Positions 1 to 20,451 of a stretch of DNA of 64,000 nucleotides are shown piece after piece. This DNA comes from Rhea pennata. Taxonomy: Eukaryota > Chordata > Aves > Rheiformes > Rheidae. The notes under the pieces were generated by a model that was not told the origin of the DNA, made no database searches, and saw nothing but the letters and a program-made list of their open reading frames with translations. The stretch is from positions 13,177,501 through 13,241,500 of the forward strand of contig NC_084674.1 in the NCBI RefSeq assembly GCF_028389875.1. Direction: 5' to 3'. Numbering within the stretch: position 1 is the stretch's first letter; every line of letters starts with the position of its first letter. Made by a program: the position numbers and the translations under genes.

Positions 1-391
1 TATCAGGGGTTTGGGATTGTACCTAGCATATGCTGGGAAGTGTGCTGGAGCTGGTGTTCCTACAAAGACTTAAGTGGGCTGGCTGGGAGGGTCTTTATTT
101 TACTTGGAAGTCCAGGGCTTCCTCCTTCAGCATATTAATGATTGTGTGTGGGTGCTGTTGAATATGAATATTCTTGTTTCCACTCAATAAGGTCTATAGC
201 TACATTGTGAAAGATGTAGGAGCCAGGCTAGAACTAAGCCTGAGTGTGGCTGAGCTTAGGCTGGCCCCCTGTTTGTATCCAAGGCTTTGACTTAACTCTT
301 TGCTTTGAAACCCATGCAATTCAACTGTGACTAGTCCAATGAGTGGGAATGAGAATCCCAATTCTGACAAGCTTTTCCTCCCCACCTTCAG
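1..391 (+). other. MCM2 intron, 3' part, at window start
   Basis: Non-coding sequence ending in a pyrimidine-rich acceptor (AG at 390-391). The preceding MCM2 exon is outside the window. No other feature is seen here. Confidence 0.9.
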
Positions 392-9931
<9,540 letters not shown>

Positions 9932-10560
9932 GGCTGGCAGTGGAGTCTGCCACATGCTCCTATGAGATAAAACCTCGGTGTTGCCACCCACCCGGGAATG
10001 CTACAAAGTAGATCATGATCCAGAGGGACTAAGCTGTGCACTCTCTTGCTTGTTCTGTGCCTTATGGATTAAGGGAGTGCTGAGCTGTTGAAGACTTTGT
10101 AAATAGAACAGAGTTAAGTAGTTAAGTGCCCAGCTAAGTCTGTTTAGCAACTTCAGTCACTGTTTTCCTTGTAGCTGAGCCCAGCAGGGAGAAAATTGCT
10201 GGCCACATAGATGGCATGTTTGCTCTTTACTTGTCCCTAGCTGTTATGGGCTCATCTCCAGGAGGGGCAGAGAGGGAGCATTAGAAAAGCATTTGTCTGT
10301 CTTATCCGTGCCCCTTGAATTGCAAGCACCCTCAGGGATTCTCTTTTCCCATCTCTGGCGACTGTGCAGCCTGCTGGGTGATAATTGAAACTGCTTTCAA
10401 CTCTCCATGAACCAGCGAGCCTCTCAGCTCCAGGCCTTTGTGCCTGACACTTGACATTTCCCCAGGTACCCACATGGGTTGACCTTGTGCTTGGTTTCTG
10501 CAGGAGAACGGAGGGGATGGGGGAAAAATGAGAACTTAAATAAAACATAACTGTTTCTAA
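9932..10560 (+). terminator. MCM2: MCM2 3' UTR and poly(A) signal
   Basis: Non-coding sequence after the stop. A canonical AATAAA at 10,539-10,544 is the first strong poly(A) signal, so cleavage is expected near 10,560. The exact site is inferred. Confidence 0.75.
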
Positions 10561-13201
10561 TATTAGAGGTGATCGGTATGGGCAGTGGAAGCTCCTTCAG
10601 TACATCCTGAGGCAGCATCCAGAAACATAAAGGGAAGGGCTTTCCCTCCTTCATTGAGTGCCTACTCTGTGCTGCTGTGAGCAGATGTCCTTGTCCCCTG
10701 TGCTGAGGATGAAGTACCCCAGTTTTGTTTTTGAGAGTGGTGGAGAAGCCCTGAGCTGGAGGGGTTCAGGAAGAACAGGGTGGGCTGAGTGTTGGCACAC
10801 AATTCCCGTATGTGCATTTTGAATACATTTGTTTCTCAATACCCTTGTGTCTCCTACTCTTTTGGGAGTTTCTGCAGCTACAGGGAGGAAAGAAAAGTAA
10901 CTCAGCAACCTGGACACTGTACCAGCTGCCTAGCAGTTTGCTGATGCAGGAGGAGTTTTATGTCCTGGGATTCCCATCCTTTGTTTGCTCTTGATATTAG
11001 CAGGAATTCTCTGTGGGAGTGGAGGAGGATAAATCCCATCTATGCTGGTCTCTCAGCTATTGCCCATCTTCGCTGTGGAGGGATACCAAGAGATAGTTGT
11101 CCACAGGACAGTGTGATGAACCATTCCCACCCAGGGCCTGCAGTGGATTCTTTTCCATCTTAACAGCTTATTGGAGCAATGATCCCACTGTGGGACTCTG
11201 TCCCATGAATTGCCTTGAGATTGTCCCATCACAGTATATATCTCCTACCTCACTTCCTTTCCAAGTCTTTGTTTAGACAGCCTTGATTTCATGTCTTGGC
11301 AGCAGTTTGAATTCCAGTCTGGGAGAAGTAGTAAACCCTCTCCAACACACAGCTACAGTCGGTAGCGAAAGTGCTTTGCCTGACTTACAGTTTTGAGGGA
11401 CTGTAAGGCATCCCCAGCCTCCTCCCACCTTTGCTTAAGTGAATTTGTAAACTGTATGGTGCAATTCTGGGCTAGCCAAGCAGACCATGTTCCTGGCTGT
11501 CAAACTGCAGAGTTTGTCATGCTGATGTGCATGTGTGTGCGTCCCCTCAGCTTGGTTGTAACTCGAGGAGCAAGCAGTGCTTGAACCCTGCTGGGGGCTT
11601 AGCACATGACTCTCAGCCTGGAACTGGCTCTGCGTGTTGCCTTTTCTGTCTGCCGGCTCCCTCCTGTGTATTTGTTTAACTATTTTGGCTGTTTTCTCCC
11701 TTCCCACTGGGTCTCAGTCTACTAGGCCTTTCTGCAGGCAGCCTGCAGAGGCACTTTTCTGGCATGCCCTCCCTGCCTGAGCTAGCCCTTTGCTGCCTGA
11801 GTGCATACACAGGTCAGGTGCGTGTGTATGCTGGGGATGGCAGAGCTGCTGCATGCCTGTAACCACACAGTGAGGGTGTGCTTAAAGCTGGCATGGTCCC
11901 TAAGGACTGGGGTGCAGCACCTCACCTAATGCCAGAGGCTGTGGGCAGAGGCAGGCCCTGGGGAGAGCAACCATGAGTATTCGCAAGCTGCATCCGACAC
12001 TGTGGGAACCCACATACTTTGCTAGTGAAAGCATTGACCCTGAGATGATAAAACCAGCAGTAAGGAGGGATGCAACAAGCACGTCACCAATGGAGCTTGT
12101 GTGTTTAAGGAATTAACATTGGGTGTGGAGAGAGGGAGAAAGGGGCTTTACATTGTGCTAGAGAAATACAAAGTGCTTCCTAAATGCCCCTGCCATGCCT
12201 TTGGTGACCCGGGCACCTACCTAGCTAAGGATGTCACTGCAAACTGTAAGAGAATACACAGTGTGAGGAATAAGTGGGACTCCTGGTTTTCCCAGTACTT
12301 CGCCCTGTTGCTAGGCACATCCTTCAGTTTTGTCCTACAGGCTACCCCTGCCCCCTTTGCTCTGACTGCCGCTCACTTGGCACTGGGTGTGAGCAGTCGC
12401 GCGCGAGAGATGCTGTTGTTGGAGTCACTGGTTTGTCACTCAGCCCTACAGAGGTAGTTAGGCCTTCCCACCTTGTGCTGCCAACATCCAGCACAGCAAT
12501 GAATTCTTGCGGCTGCACCCTTGCTAATGTTGGCATCAGCGGCTCAGTGGAGTGTTAATGCTAGTCTGAAGGCATGTTCCTCCTCTCACAGCCACTGAGC
12601 TCTTTGAGTTCCCTGGAGCAAGTTTTGGCAGTTGATGGCATTGTGTGTCTGGTCGGGACAGGGGTGCAGACAGGGTGAACACAGATGCTGTTTTGATCGG
12701 GAATCGTCTTGCCAGGGGGCTTGTTCCAGCAGAACGTAGCAAGGATTTTACTGCATGGCTATGGAGGTGAGCAAGCCAGAAACCAAGCTCTAATGAAACA
12801 GAGTTGTTCCCCTGACAACCTCTCTGCTGTGATTCAGACATTGCACAGTGCCTCTGACAATGTGGGGCAAAAGCAAGGGTCTTTGGGAAGTGAGGCTTGT
12901 CCACAACAGGCAGTGCCTGGGCTTCCATGGGAAGATGGGGGGAGAAGAGGGTGGTGATCCTGCAAGGAAAGCCAGGCAGTGTCCCTGCTAGCGGCCATGG
13001 CTTCCTTGGGGTTGTGGTTGTTGGTGACTGCTGAGTCAGACTGTCTTGGAAGAGCATCCTGACTTTGGAAAGTCCTTAACTAGTTTAATTTGAACGTGCT
13101 GTATGCAAACTCCAGAGAGGACAGTGTTGCTCTTTAAGTCTCATAAAAGGTCATGTTTGACCTTAGCCCAGCATGGAGCATTCTGGATAAATGGAGCATA
13201 A

Positions 13202-13231
13202 GCCTGAACACACACTCACACACGTGCGCGT

Positions 13232-13266
<35 letters not shown>
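13202..13266. repeat. (CA)n microsatellite
   Basis: An uninterrupted (CA)17 tract at 13,233-13,266 is preceded by an imperfect CA/CG-rich part from 13,208. It is probably length-polymorphic. Confidence 0.95.
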
Positions 13267-13269
<3 letters not shown>

Positions 13270-13576
13270 AAAATACATACTTGTTTGGAATATGTGAGCA
13301 GGTGCCTGCAGATAACCATCTAAAACGTGTGAGGGCATGTGATGTGCCTAAAAAGAGAGGGACAGAGACCCCATCCCCTTCCTACAAGTTCGTTCCTATA
13401 TATTTAAAGGGTTTAGAGTCTTGATGCCTTCTGCTTTTATTGTGATCACAAAGCTATACAATATATAGTCTGCAGCTCCTGGGTTGTATCCAGTGTGCTA
13501 AGTACTGGCTCTAAGCCTGCTTGTCAAATGGCAGATGCCCCCTGAGTAGGGAATGTTCTATATTCACCAGTATAAG

Positions 13577-13617
13577 TTTGTTTTTTTTTTTTTTTTTTGT
13601 TTGTTTGTTTGTTTTAA
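13577..13617. repeat. Poly(T) followed by (TTTG)n
   Basis: A run of 18 T at 13,581-13,598 continues into GTTT units to about 13,615. Confidence 0.9.
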
Positions 13618-16600
13618 TTAACACAAAAGGAACTTAGAAAAATTAACATACACAGCATTTTTGGATCAAAAGTATTTCACTTTCTCCTCTGCCAAAGTTT
13701 GGCTGGAACCTGGTCTGTCCATCTCCTGTGGGTTTAACAATAGACTGGCTAGGAATGGGTTTACAAGGTCTTTCCCAGTGCAGCTATGCAGTGGTTGTAC
13801 TGGACAGTGTCATCTTTGTGTCCCAGAGGAGACAGCCAGCTGCCATTGAGTCAGGAGGGCCACTTGAGGTGCTTACAGCTCTGTCTGTTGACCTCGGCTG
13901 ATGTGAATACTTGAATTCCAACATGGTTGTTGTCCCATGAAACATAGGTAGGAGAATATGTTGATCGAGGCTGTGTATCCACAGCACAGCTGAGTTACTG
14001 CAGACAGCTAGCCCTTGTGCCACGCTGAAGTGAGGATGCACTCTGAACTTCCTTGTATTTTTCCATCTCCTGTGATGCTTTTCCACTTAATGCAGAGCCA
14101 AAATTGGATCAGGCTTCTGCTGTATTTTGCATTTATTAGGCAGCTGTTGCTGCCATGACTCTGATTTAATATCTCCATTATCATAGAGCTCTGGTTTGCC
14201 AATGACTCCAGCCATCCAGTATGCTCCTCAGCCATAACTAAATGTCTGTGGGGAACGTTGAGGGGCTGCTGAACGTAGCATCTTTCGAGGAAAAGCACCT
14301 TGGAAGGTGTTTGTGCTCCTTTCCACTCATCTTGTGAGCCACTTCCCTCCAAAGGCGAGGTGAGACTGTGAAGGGAGACCTGAGGGCAGGTGCCATATTA
14401 CTCCTCTGGGATTATTTGGTGGTAGGGGGATCTGAAAGCAACTGTTCTGTGTGAACAACGCTGAGGAGATTCAGTCCCATCAAACTGCATAGAAACACAG
14501 CTGTAGGAGTGGCAGTGGTTCAAGAAAGCCATCGCATGGCTCTCCTCAGAGACAACATACCCCAGCCCTCTTCAGCCACAGGCTGCTCCCTTTGCTCTGG
14601 CACTTTGCATCCCAGCATAACTAGCCATCAAGGAACCAGGACTTTATCAGAAGATAGTATGAGGCTTCTCAAATTAGCAAGGAAAGGTGTAAACTAGGAA
14701 CTACCTCTAGGTCTTTCACAGTGAAGGTGCTTTGTTTAGGAAGGGGAAGAAAACTCCCTCTGAATGACCTCTCAGGTTACTGTGCAAAGAGGAAGACTTA
14801 TGTTATCAGGATCCTAAGAGTACTCACTAATAAACCTTGATTGCCAGACCAGTCTCACCTGGGGCCTCCACCCACATCCCCCCCAACCATAGGTCCAGGA
14901 GCCCCATTTAAACTCAAGTTTGGGCAGCTGGTTTCTGAGTTATGTTGTAGGAGTAGTGGTTTCTAGTTCAGTCACAGCTATTTTCCTGCCTGGCAACAGA
15001 CCTTGCTGGTCTGAACCCCAACCTGCAGACTGTCTTGGCTTGACCTCAGACCGTGTCCCTGTGGATTTGCCCAGTGTTCATTGGACTACACGTGAGCCTG
15101 CTTACCTGAACTGACTTCCCAGCTTCACCCTGCACTTGCTTCAAGCTTGTTTGATGATCTGGATTCCTGGTTGAACCTGGTTACTATCTCTGGGTCTGCC
15201 CTGCTTGCCTTTCTAGCAGTGCCCCTGTCCTACCAGTTGTGTTATCAAGCTCAGCTCCCTGTCCTCTAAGAAATAGCCACCCATTGATGCTCCTGCCTGT
15301 GTTTCTCAAACTCTGCATAGCAAGGGCTTGGCAGTCACTTGTGTAGGCTTAGGTCACTGCTCTGAGAGAGGCAGAGCAGGGACTAAATATCCCATACCTT
15401 GCTACTAACCTCCTGTCTATCTTCATGATATTTACTTTTTTTTTTTCTTTCCCCCCCCCTGCAGATTTTCTATCCCTTGGCAGCCCTTCCCAGAAAGGCA
15501 TTTGGTCTCTCTTAGGATCTGAGTTGCTGAACTCCACACTGAGATAAAGAGTTTCTCCAGGCTGTGCTGAGCAGAAGCCTAATTTAAATGCTGTGAATAA
15601 CCATAAAAATCTATCTTTCTTTCCTCTTCTTGGTGGGGAGATCAGCAGTCACCCTTTATGTGAGTGGCAGGCAGTGACTGTCCCTCCACGAGCTAATGCC
15701 AATAGAATGATGACTGAGTTGGTGTTCCTCTGGTGCAGAGTCCTATCCCTTGGGGTATCGGGAAAACCTGCTTTGGTTTTTATCTGGAGAGCTGTTTGGT
15801 TCCTTGCCCCAGGTGGCTCTGTTAGATGGTTATTCTAGCCCCTTAATCAAACCCAATATAGCTTTGTTTTCTTCTGCCCTCAGGAGTCTGTTGGGCTTTG
15901 CTGTCAGAGCCTCCTGCAGGGGAATGGCACGGCTGTTAATGCAGCGATCAACTCTGTTCAGTGTTCAGAAATGTAAAGCTTTGTGGATGGAGAGCAGCAG
16001 GGGCATGTGAAAACTGGGAGGAAAAGTAAAGAACAACTTGTGCTTGCTCTTCTACCATGCCTTACGGCGGGGGATGGGAAACAAGCAGGAGTGGTAACAG
16101 CTCTGTGGCCCAGGTAGGCAGCATGCCTCCTTCCCCTAAAGGAAGAAAGCTGATGCAGAAAGAGACAATACAGAAAATCTCACTTCTACTCTTGGGCTCT
16201 AAACAGAGCAGATTCTATTCCCCTCCAATTACAGCACACCCCTGGAGCATTAATTGCTCTAGGACCTGCACCTGAAGTGTTTATTATGTCTTCCCCCCAC
16301 GTACTTTTTGTAGAAGACTGGTGTAGAAGCTTTGTGCCGTGCCCAGGGAATGGCTATGCCCCTCACACTGAGCTCTGCAAGAACAGAACAGGTACCTGCC
16401 CCCGCATGGTACTACAGTCAAAATGTTTCAGTGTCCCAGCATTAAAAAGGCTAAGTCAACAAATAAGCTTACAAAACATTCGTTGGCGACTGTAATATCT
16501 GTGTATACAGCAAAAAGGGAAGGTTAATTCTCTCCTTGTGCTTAAGAAAGGAGGGATTGGACTGGGCCTGGCAGGGGAAGTCTTGAGCCTCCCCAGGAAG

Positions 16601-17434
16601 GGGGACTAGATGCCAAAAGGCTACCCAGCTTGGTGGGAGGTGGGGTTAAAGTGTTTGGTGTGCTGCAAGCCTTCCCCAAAGAGGCAAAAAACTAAGCAAG
16701 CTGGAAAGAGTTTGAGATGTTTTTTTTCCTTCTGCCCTAAGAACAGGCACAGATCATTTTTTCCATTGTATGTACAAATGTTAGTGTGCAAACGAAAAGC
16801 AAGGGTTAAACTTTCCCTGGTGCTAGTAACATCTTGCATTTCTAATATTGCAAGAACCTAACATCTGAGTGCTTATTTGTTTTGCTTCTTGTTTACTTTC
16901 CTGCCCTGATGAGCAATGGCAATAGATTAATTTCACCTTTGTAGGTAAATTAAATTTTGATGTACTCAGGAGACTAAAACATCTTAATAGTATACTTGAA
17001 TGTGTTGTTTTTGTTTTCTTAACATGAAATTTCAAAACAAGTTGGACTTCTGTTGAGAACAGACTTAACATTTATTTTTTTTAATTAATAAGTTTAAGGC
17101 ATTGAATTCTTTTCCTTAGTTATCACCTCGTTCCTCAGTAATACTTGTTTGCTAGTATCTTGAAACAAAACATGACCCTTAAATTGAAATCAGAAAGCTA
17201 GCTGAAATTCCTGAAGGCAAAAGCTGTTTTGGTAACTTATGGGAGGAGACAACAGAAGGATTTTCAGTTTTGTCAGCTTAAAATACACACTTACTTTCTG
17301 ATCCTGTATAACAGCCATCACTGTGAATTAAATAACTTGGGGAAGAACAGAAAAACACAGACAAAGGCAATATTGAGGGGGAAAGAAAAATCCTGCTATC
17401 GCTTTTCAGAACAGTTTTGGAGCAGCTATATATT

Positions 17435-17520
17435 AAAAATAAAACAAAAAAAAAACAACAAAAAAAAAACCCAAACAACCAAAAAAAAAAAAAAAAAAAA
17501 AAAAAACAAAAAAAAAAAAA
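17435..17520. repeat. A-rich low-complexity tract
   Basis: About 85 bases almost entirely A with scattered C, including uninterrupted runs of more than ten A. It could be the tail of a lost retroelement, but no body is recognisable. Confidence 0.9.
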
Positions 17521-19189
17521 CTTAGTGTAGTTCCAAAGCCCTTTTTACCACTGCTCTAAACATTGTTTGAGAATATACACCAGGTTGGAAAGCTGGAGAA
17601 GATCAAATGAGGAATGACAAGCCTTTGCTTATAAAGTTGTTGTTATCTTAGAACAGACCCTAACTAGCCATGCTCATTCAAGGTACCATAAAATGAGATG
17701 ACACAGGGGCTGGGTTTAAGTTCATGCTCTCTTGAAAAAGAGAGCTCCTCTCCAGCTGTTTCCTGCTATGCTGACAGTGCTGACCTGGCTGATTGATGTT
17801 GCCACTAATTTTTATTTCATTTTCTTGCCTAAGATGCATATTCTCCTTTAATACTGTCCCTTTATGTTGCTCAGTCTGAGACCAATGTACAATGTCAAAA
17901 TAAATCCAAGCAGCATGAGGGAACACCATAAGCCTCAAAGGAAGTATGCACAGTGCCATGCCCACGTGGTTCCATTCCTCTAATCTGAGGGCATGTAATA
18001 TATGAGGGCATTTTTGCACTTTCTTTAATGTGATTAGGATGCTGTAGACTCTGGATGCAACTTCTAAGATTTGAGGGTTGATTGTACCAGAGTCAGGATA
18101 TCTGAATGGCGTTCAGTTACCCACTTGTAGTAAGCCACCTGCATGCTAAGAGAGCCAAATTACCAGCAGAAAAGTGAAAAATGACAAGAGTATTCATTGA
18201 ATACCATGCTCAGGATCTGAATGCATTAAAGCGTTTTTATCTCATCTAACGGCTAAACTACAGCTCAGTATTTCCAGCTGCGTTTCCTGCTCCGTGGGGC
18301 TAGTGGCTTCATTGATTGTGGGATAAAAAGGATTTTCAGAGCACTGGAAGGACTCTTTCTGAAAAAAGGCGGAAGAGATGGCTTTGTTTCGGGCTTGTTA
18401 CCCAACCTGATAAGGCAAGACTAACCAGGGCCTTGTTACGTGCCCTTGTACACACTGACTACCCAGAGCATGACAGATGTATGGAAAAAGCCTGCAAAAA
18501 AGGCAGGCACCTGCGCAAGGGGGTGACTTGTCCCAGTGCTTGCCTGGTAGGAGCGATGGAGGCTGGTATCGGTAATTCAGAGGAGACTTGGTTGGTTGGT
18601 TGATTCACAGGAGGGTTCAGCATGTTTTGGCCCACGCAGGGCAGTGGCAGGCATCTAGACGCCCTTCTTTCTCTGGGTGTTTGGTACAGAGAAAGCTCAA
18701 AACTACGAAGTTCATGCTAGAAAAATACACCGCCAATAATTCCAGAAGATTCACAAAACTAACTCTTAAACCAAATGAGGTTTGACTCTTATTTGGGGGT
18801 GAGTTGGCATGGGCAGATTCTGTTGTAAAATATTTTTAACAAACTCTTATTTTGGAGTTAAAATGTTTCAATCTGAAATTCTGTCTCCCTTTAGACCTAT
18901 GTCCTGCGTCCTTGGCCCCGCATCTGTGTCGTCGCCCTGGAGCGTGAGGCCCGTGGAGCCAGGTGAGCTGCTGACTCGCTGGGGCTGTCGTGGTGCCCTT
19001 GTGTCACCCTCTCTGGGCGCGAGCCAGGTGGTGGTTAAGGAGAGGGCACCTCGCGCTCCTTTAACGTGCTCTTTGACGTGCTCGTAGCTTACTGCGGAGA
19101 AGAGCGCGCGGAAGGTGACTCACCGATTCACCCTTGCCGCAAAAATCTTTGTGACTTAGGAACCAGCAAACCCCGCACGCAGGAAAGGA

Positions 19190-20417
19190 CCCGGTGAGGC
19201 AACGACAGGGCGCCCGGCTCTTCACGGCAGCCCGGGGGTGTTTGATCTTTAGCCTTTCCTGGCTGGCGCTGAGGCGCTCGGCGGGCGCTGGAGGAGGACT
19301 GCCGAGGGCGAGATGCCTGATGGCTTAGCTAGTCAACGAAGAGGGTGAAGCGCAGGGAGCGCGGGGGTGGGAAGGATACAGAAACAAGTCGGATGTAAAG
19401 TTGGGAAAATGAAGTTGCCCCAGTGAGAAGCTTCCATGTTAGAAAGTTGAGGTGGTACCAGAGGGAGAGAGGGCTGGGAGATGTGACCAGCTGGTCCGTG
19501 GGCCAGTAAGCACAGCAAATGAGGAAAGGCTGGAAGAAAGATGTGTGGAGGGTCTTTCCTCCATGAGGTTCAAAAGGGCCTCGGTTTGGGCAACTGTTCC
19601 TGTCAGACTCCCCAGCGTTTAGGCTGAAAAGGGAGCCGCACGCCCTCCTGGACCTTGCGGAAACCCCCAGCTCTGGTCGTTTTTCCTGACGGAAAGACGC
19701 CGGCGCAGCCAGGCAGCGGCTCCACGAGGAGACCCCCGTCCCGTCCCGTCCCGTCCCGTCCTTCCCCCGGCGCGGAGGGGGCCCGCGGGGCACCGCGGCC
19801 TCCCGCCCTCGCGGGACTCATCACCCGCGGCGGCGCATGCGGCCGCGCGGCCGGCGCTAGTTGCGGGCGCCGGGGGTGGGGGGGCGCCCGGGGCGGGGCG
19901 GGGGGGGCGCCGGGCGGCAGCGCCGCAGCCCGGGATGGGGCCGGGCCGGGCGTGCGGGAGCTGCCCCCGCCCCGCTTCCCCGCCCCCGGGCGCGGCGGGC
20001 AGCGCCCGCGGGAGGAGGCGGCGCCGGGCGGCGGGATGCAGTGCGGGGCCGGGCGGCGGGCGGGCGCGGCGGCGAGGGGCAGAGCCCGGCGGGCGGCGGC
20101 GGGGCGGCCCCGCTCCCCGTGAAGGAGGAGGCGGCGCGGCAGGGCAGCGGCCGCCGCCGCCATGCAGCCGTTGCACCGGGCCCTGGCGCTGCTGCTTCTG
20201 GCCGCCGGTGAGTGAGAGCCCCGCGCTGGGCACCGGGACCCCCCCGGGCACCGGGTCCCCCCGCGCCTCGGGTCCCCCTTTCCCTTCCCTTCCCTTCCGC
20301 CCGGGGTCGGCGCTGGGCGCCTTCGACGGCCGCGGTGCGGCGAGGACGGAGCCCGCTCCAGGCGGGAGATGCCGCTGCGCCAGGGCAGCCCCCAAACCGC
20401 CTTTCTCGCGTTTGTGG

Positions 20418-20420
<3 letters not shown>
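19190..20420 (+). promoter_or_regulatory. PODXL2: CpG-island promoter of PODXL2
   Basis: This strongly CpG-rich region peaks at 19,700-20,210. It contains five CCCGT units (19,735-19,759), a GCGCATGCG element like an NRF1 site (19,833-19,841) and a long G-run cluster (19,871-19,908). No TATA box is evident, which is typical of CpG-island promoters. An upstream ATG at 20,036 opens a 28-codon frame that closes at 20,120-20,122, 39 nt before the main ATG. If transcribed, it could reduce translation. The start site of transcription cannot be fixed from sequence. Confidence 0.85.
20162..20207 (+). CDS. PODXL2: PODXL2 exon 1: start codon and signal peptide
   Basis: ATG in a strong GCCGCC context. 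It encodes MQPLHRALALLLLAA plus one base of a Gly codon, the first half of the signal peptide. Donor GTGAGT. Confidence 0.93.

Positions 20421-20451
<31 letters not shown>

Larger units (their letters stand above)
10561..19189. other. Intergenic region between MCM2 and PODXL2
   Basis: About 8.6 kb without a gene I can support. Open frames here are short and unlike known families. It contains the simple repeats listed separately and an AT-richer stretch around 16,860-18,240 that could hold conserved non-coding elements. From about 18,900 CpG density rises toward the PODXL2 promoter. Confidence 0.7.

Noticed and set aside
12536-13057. 173-codon minus-strand frame in the intergenic region
   Set aside because: No recognisable domain, no promoter or splice support, ordinary composition. 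A frame of this length is expected by chance.
14960-15330. CT-rich stretch with recurring CCTGC/CTTGCTT words, possibly a retroviral LTR
   Set aside because: I could not identify LTR ends, a primer site or flanking duplications. It remains unassigned.
15428-15464. Very strong splice-acceptor-like tract (T11, CTTT, C9, TGCAG)
   Set aside because: No convincing donor or coding exon follows, and it lies mid-intergenic. It is probably a simple pyrimidine tract.
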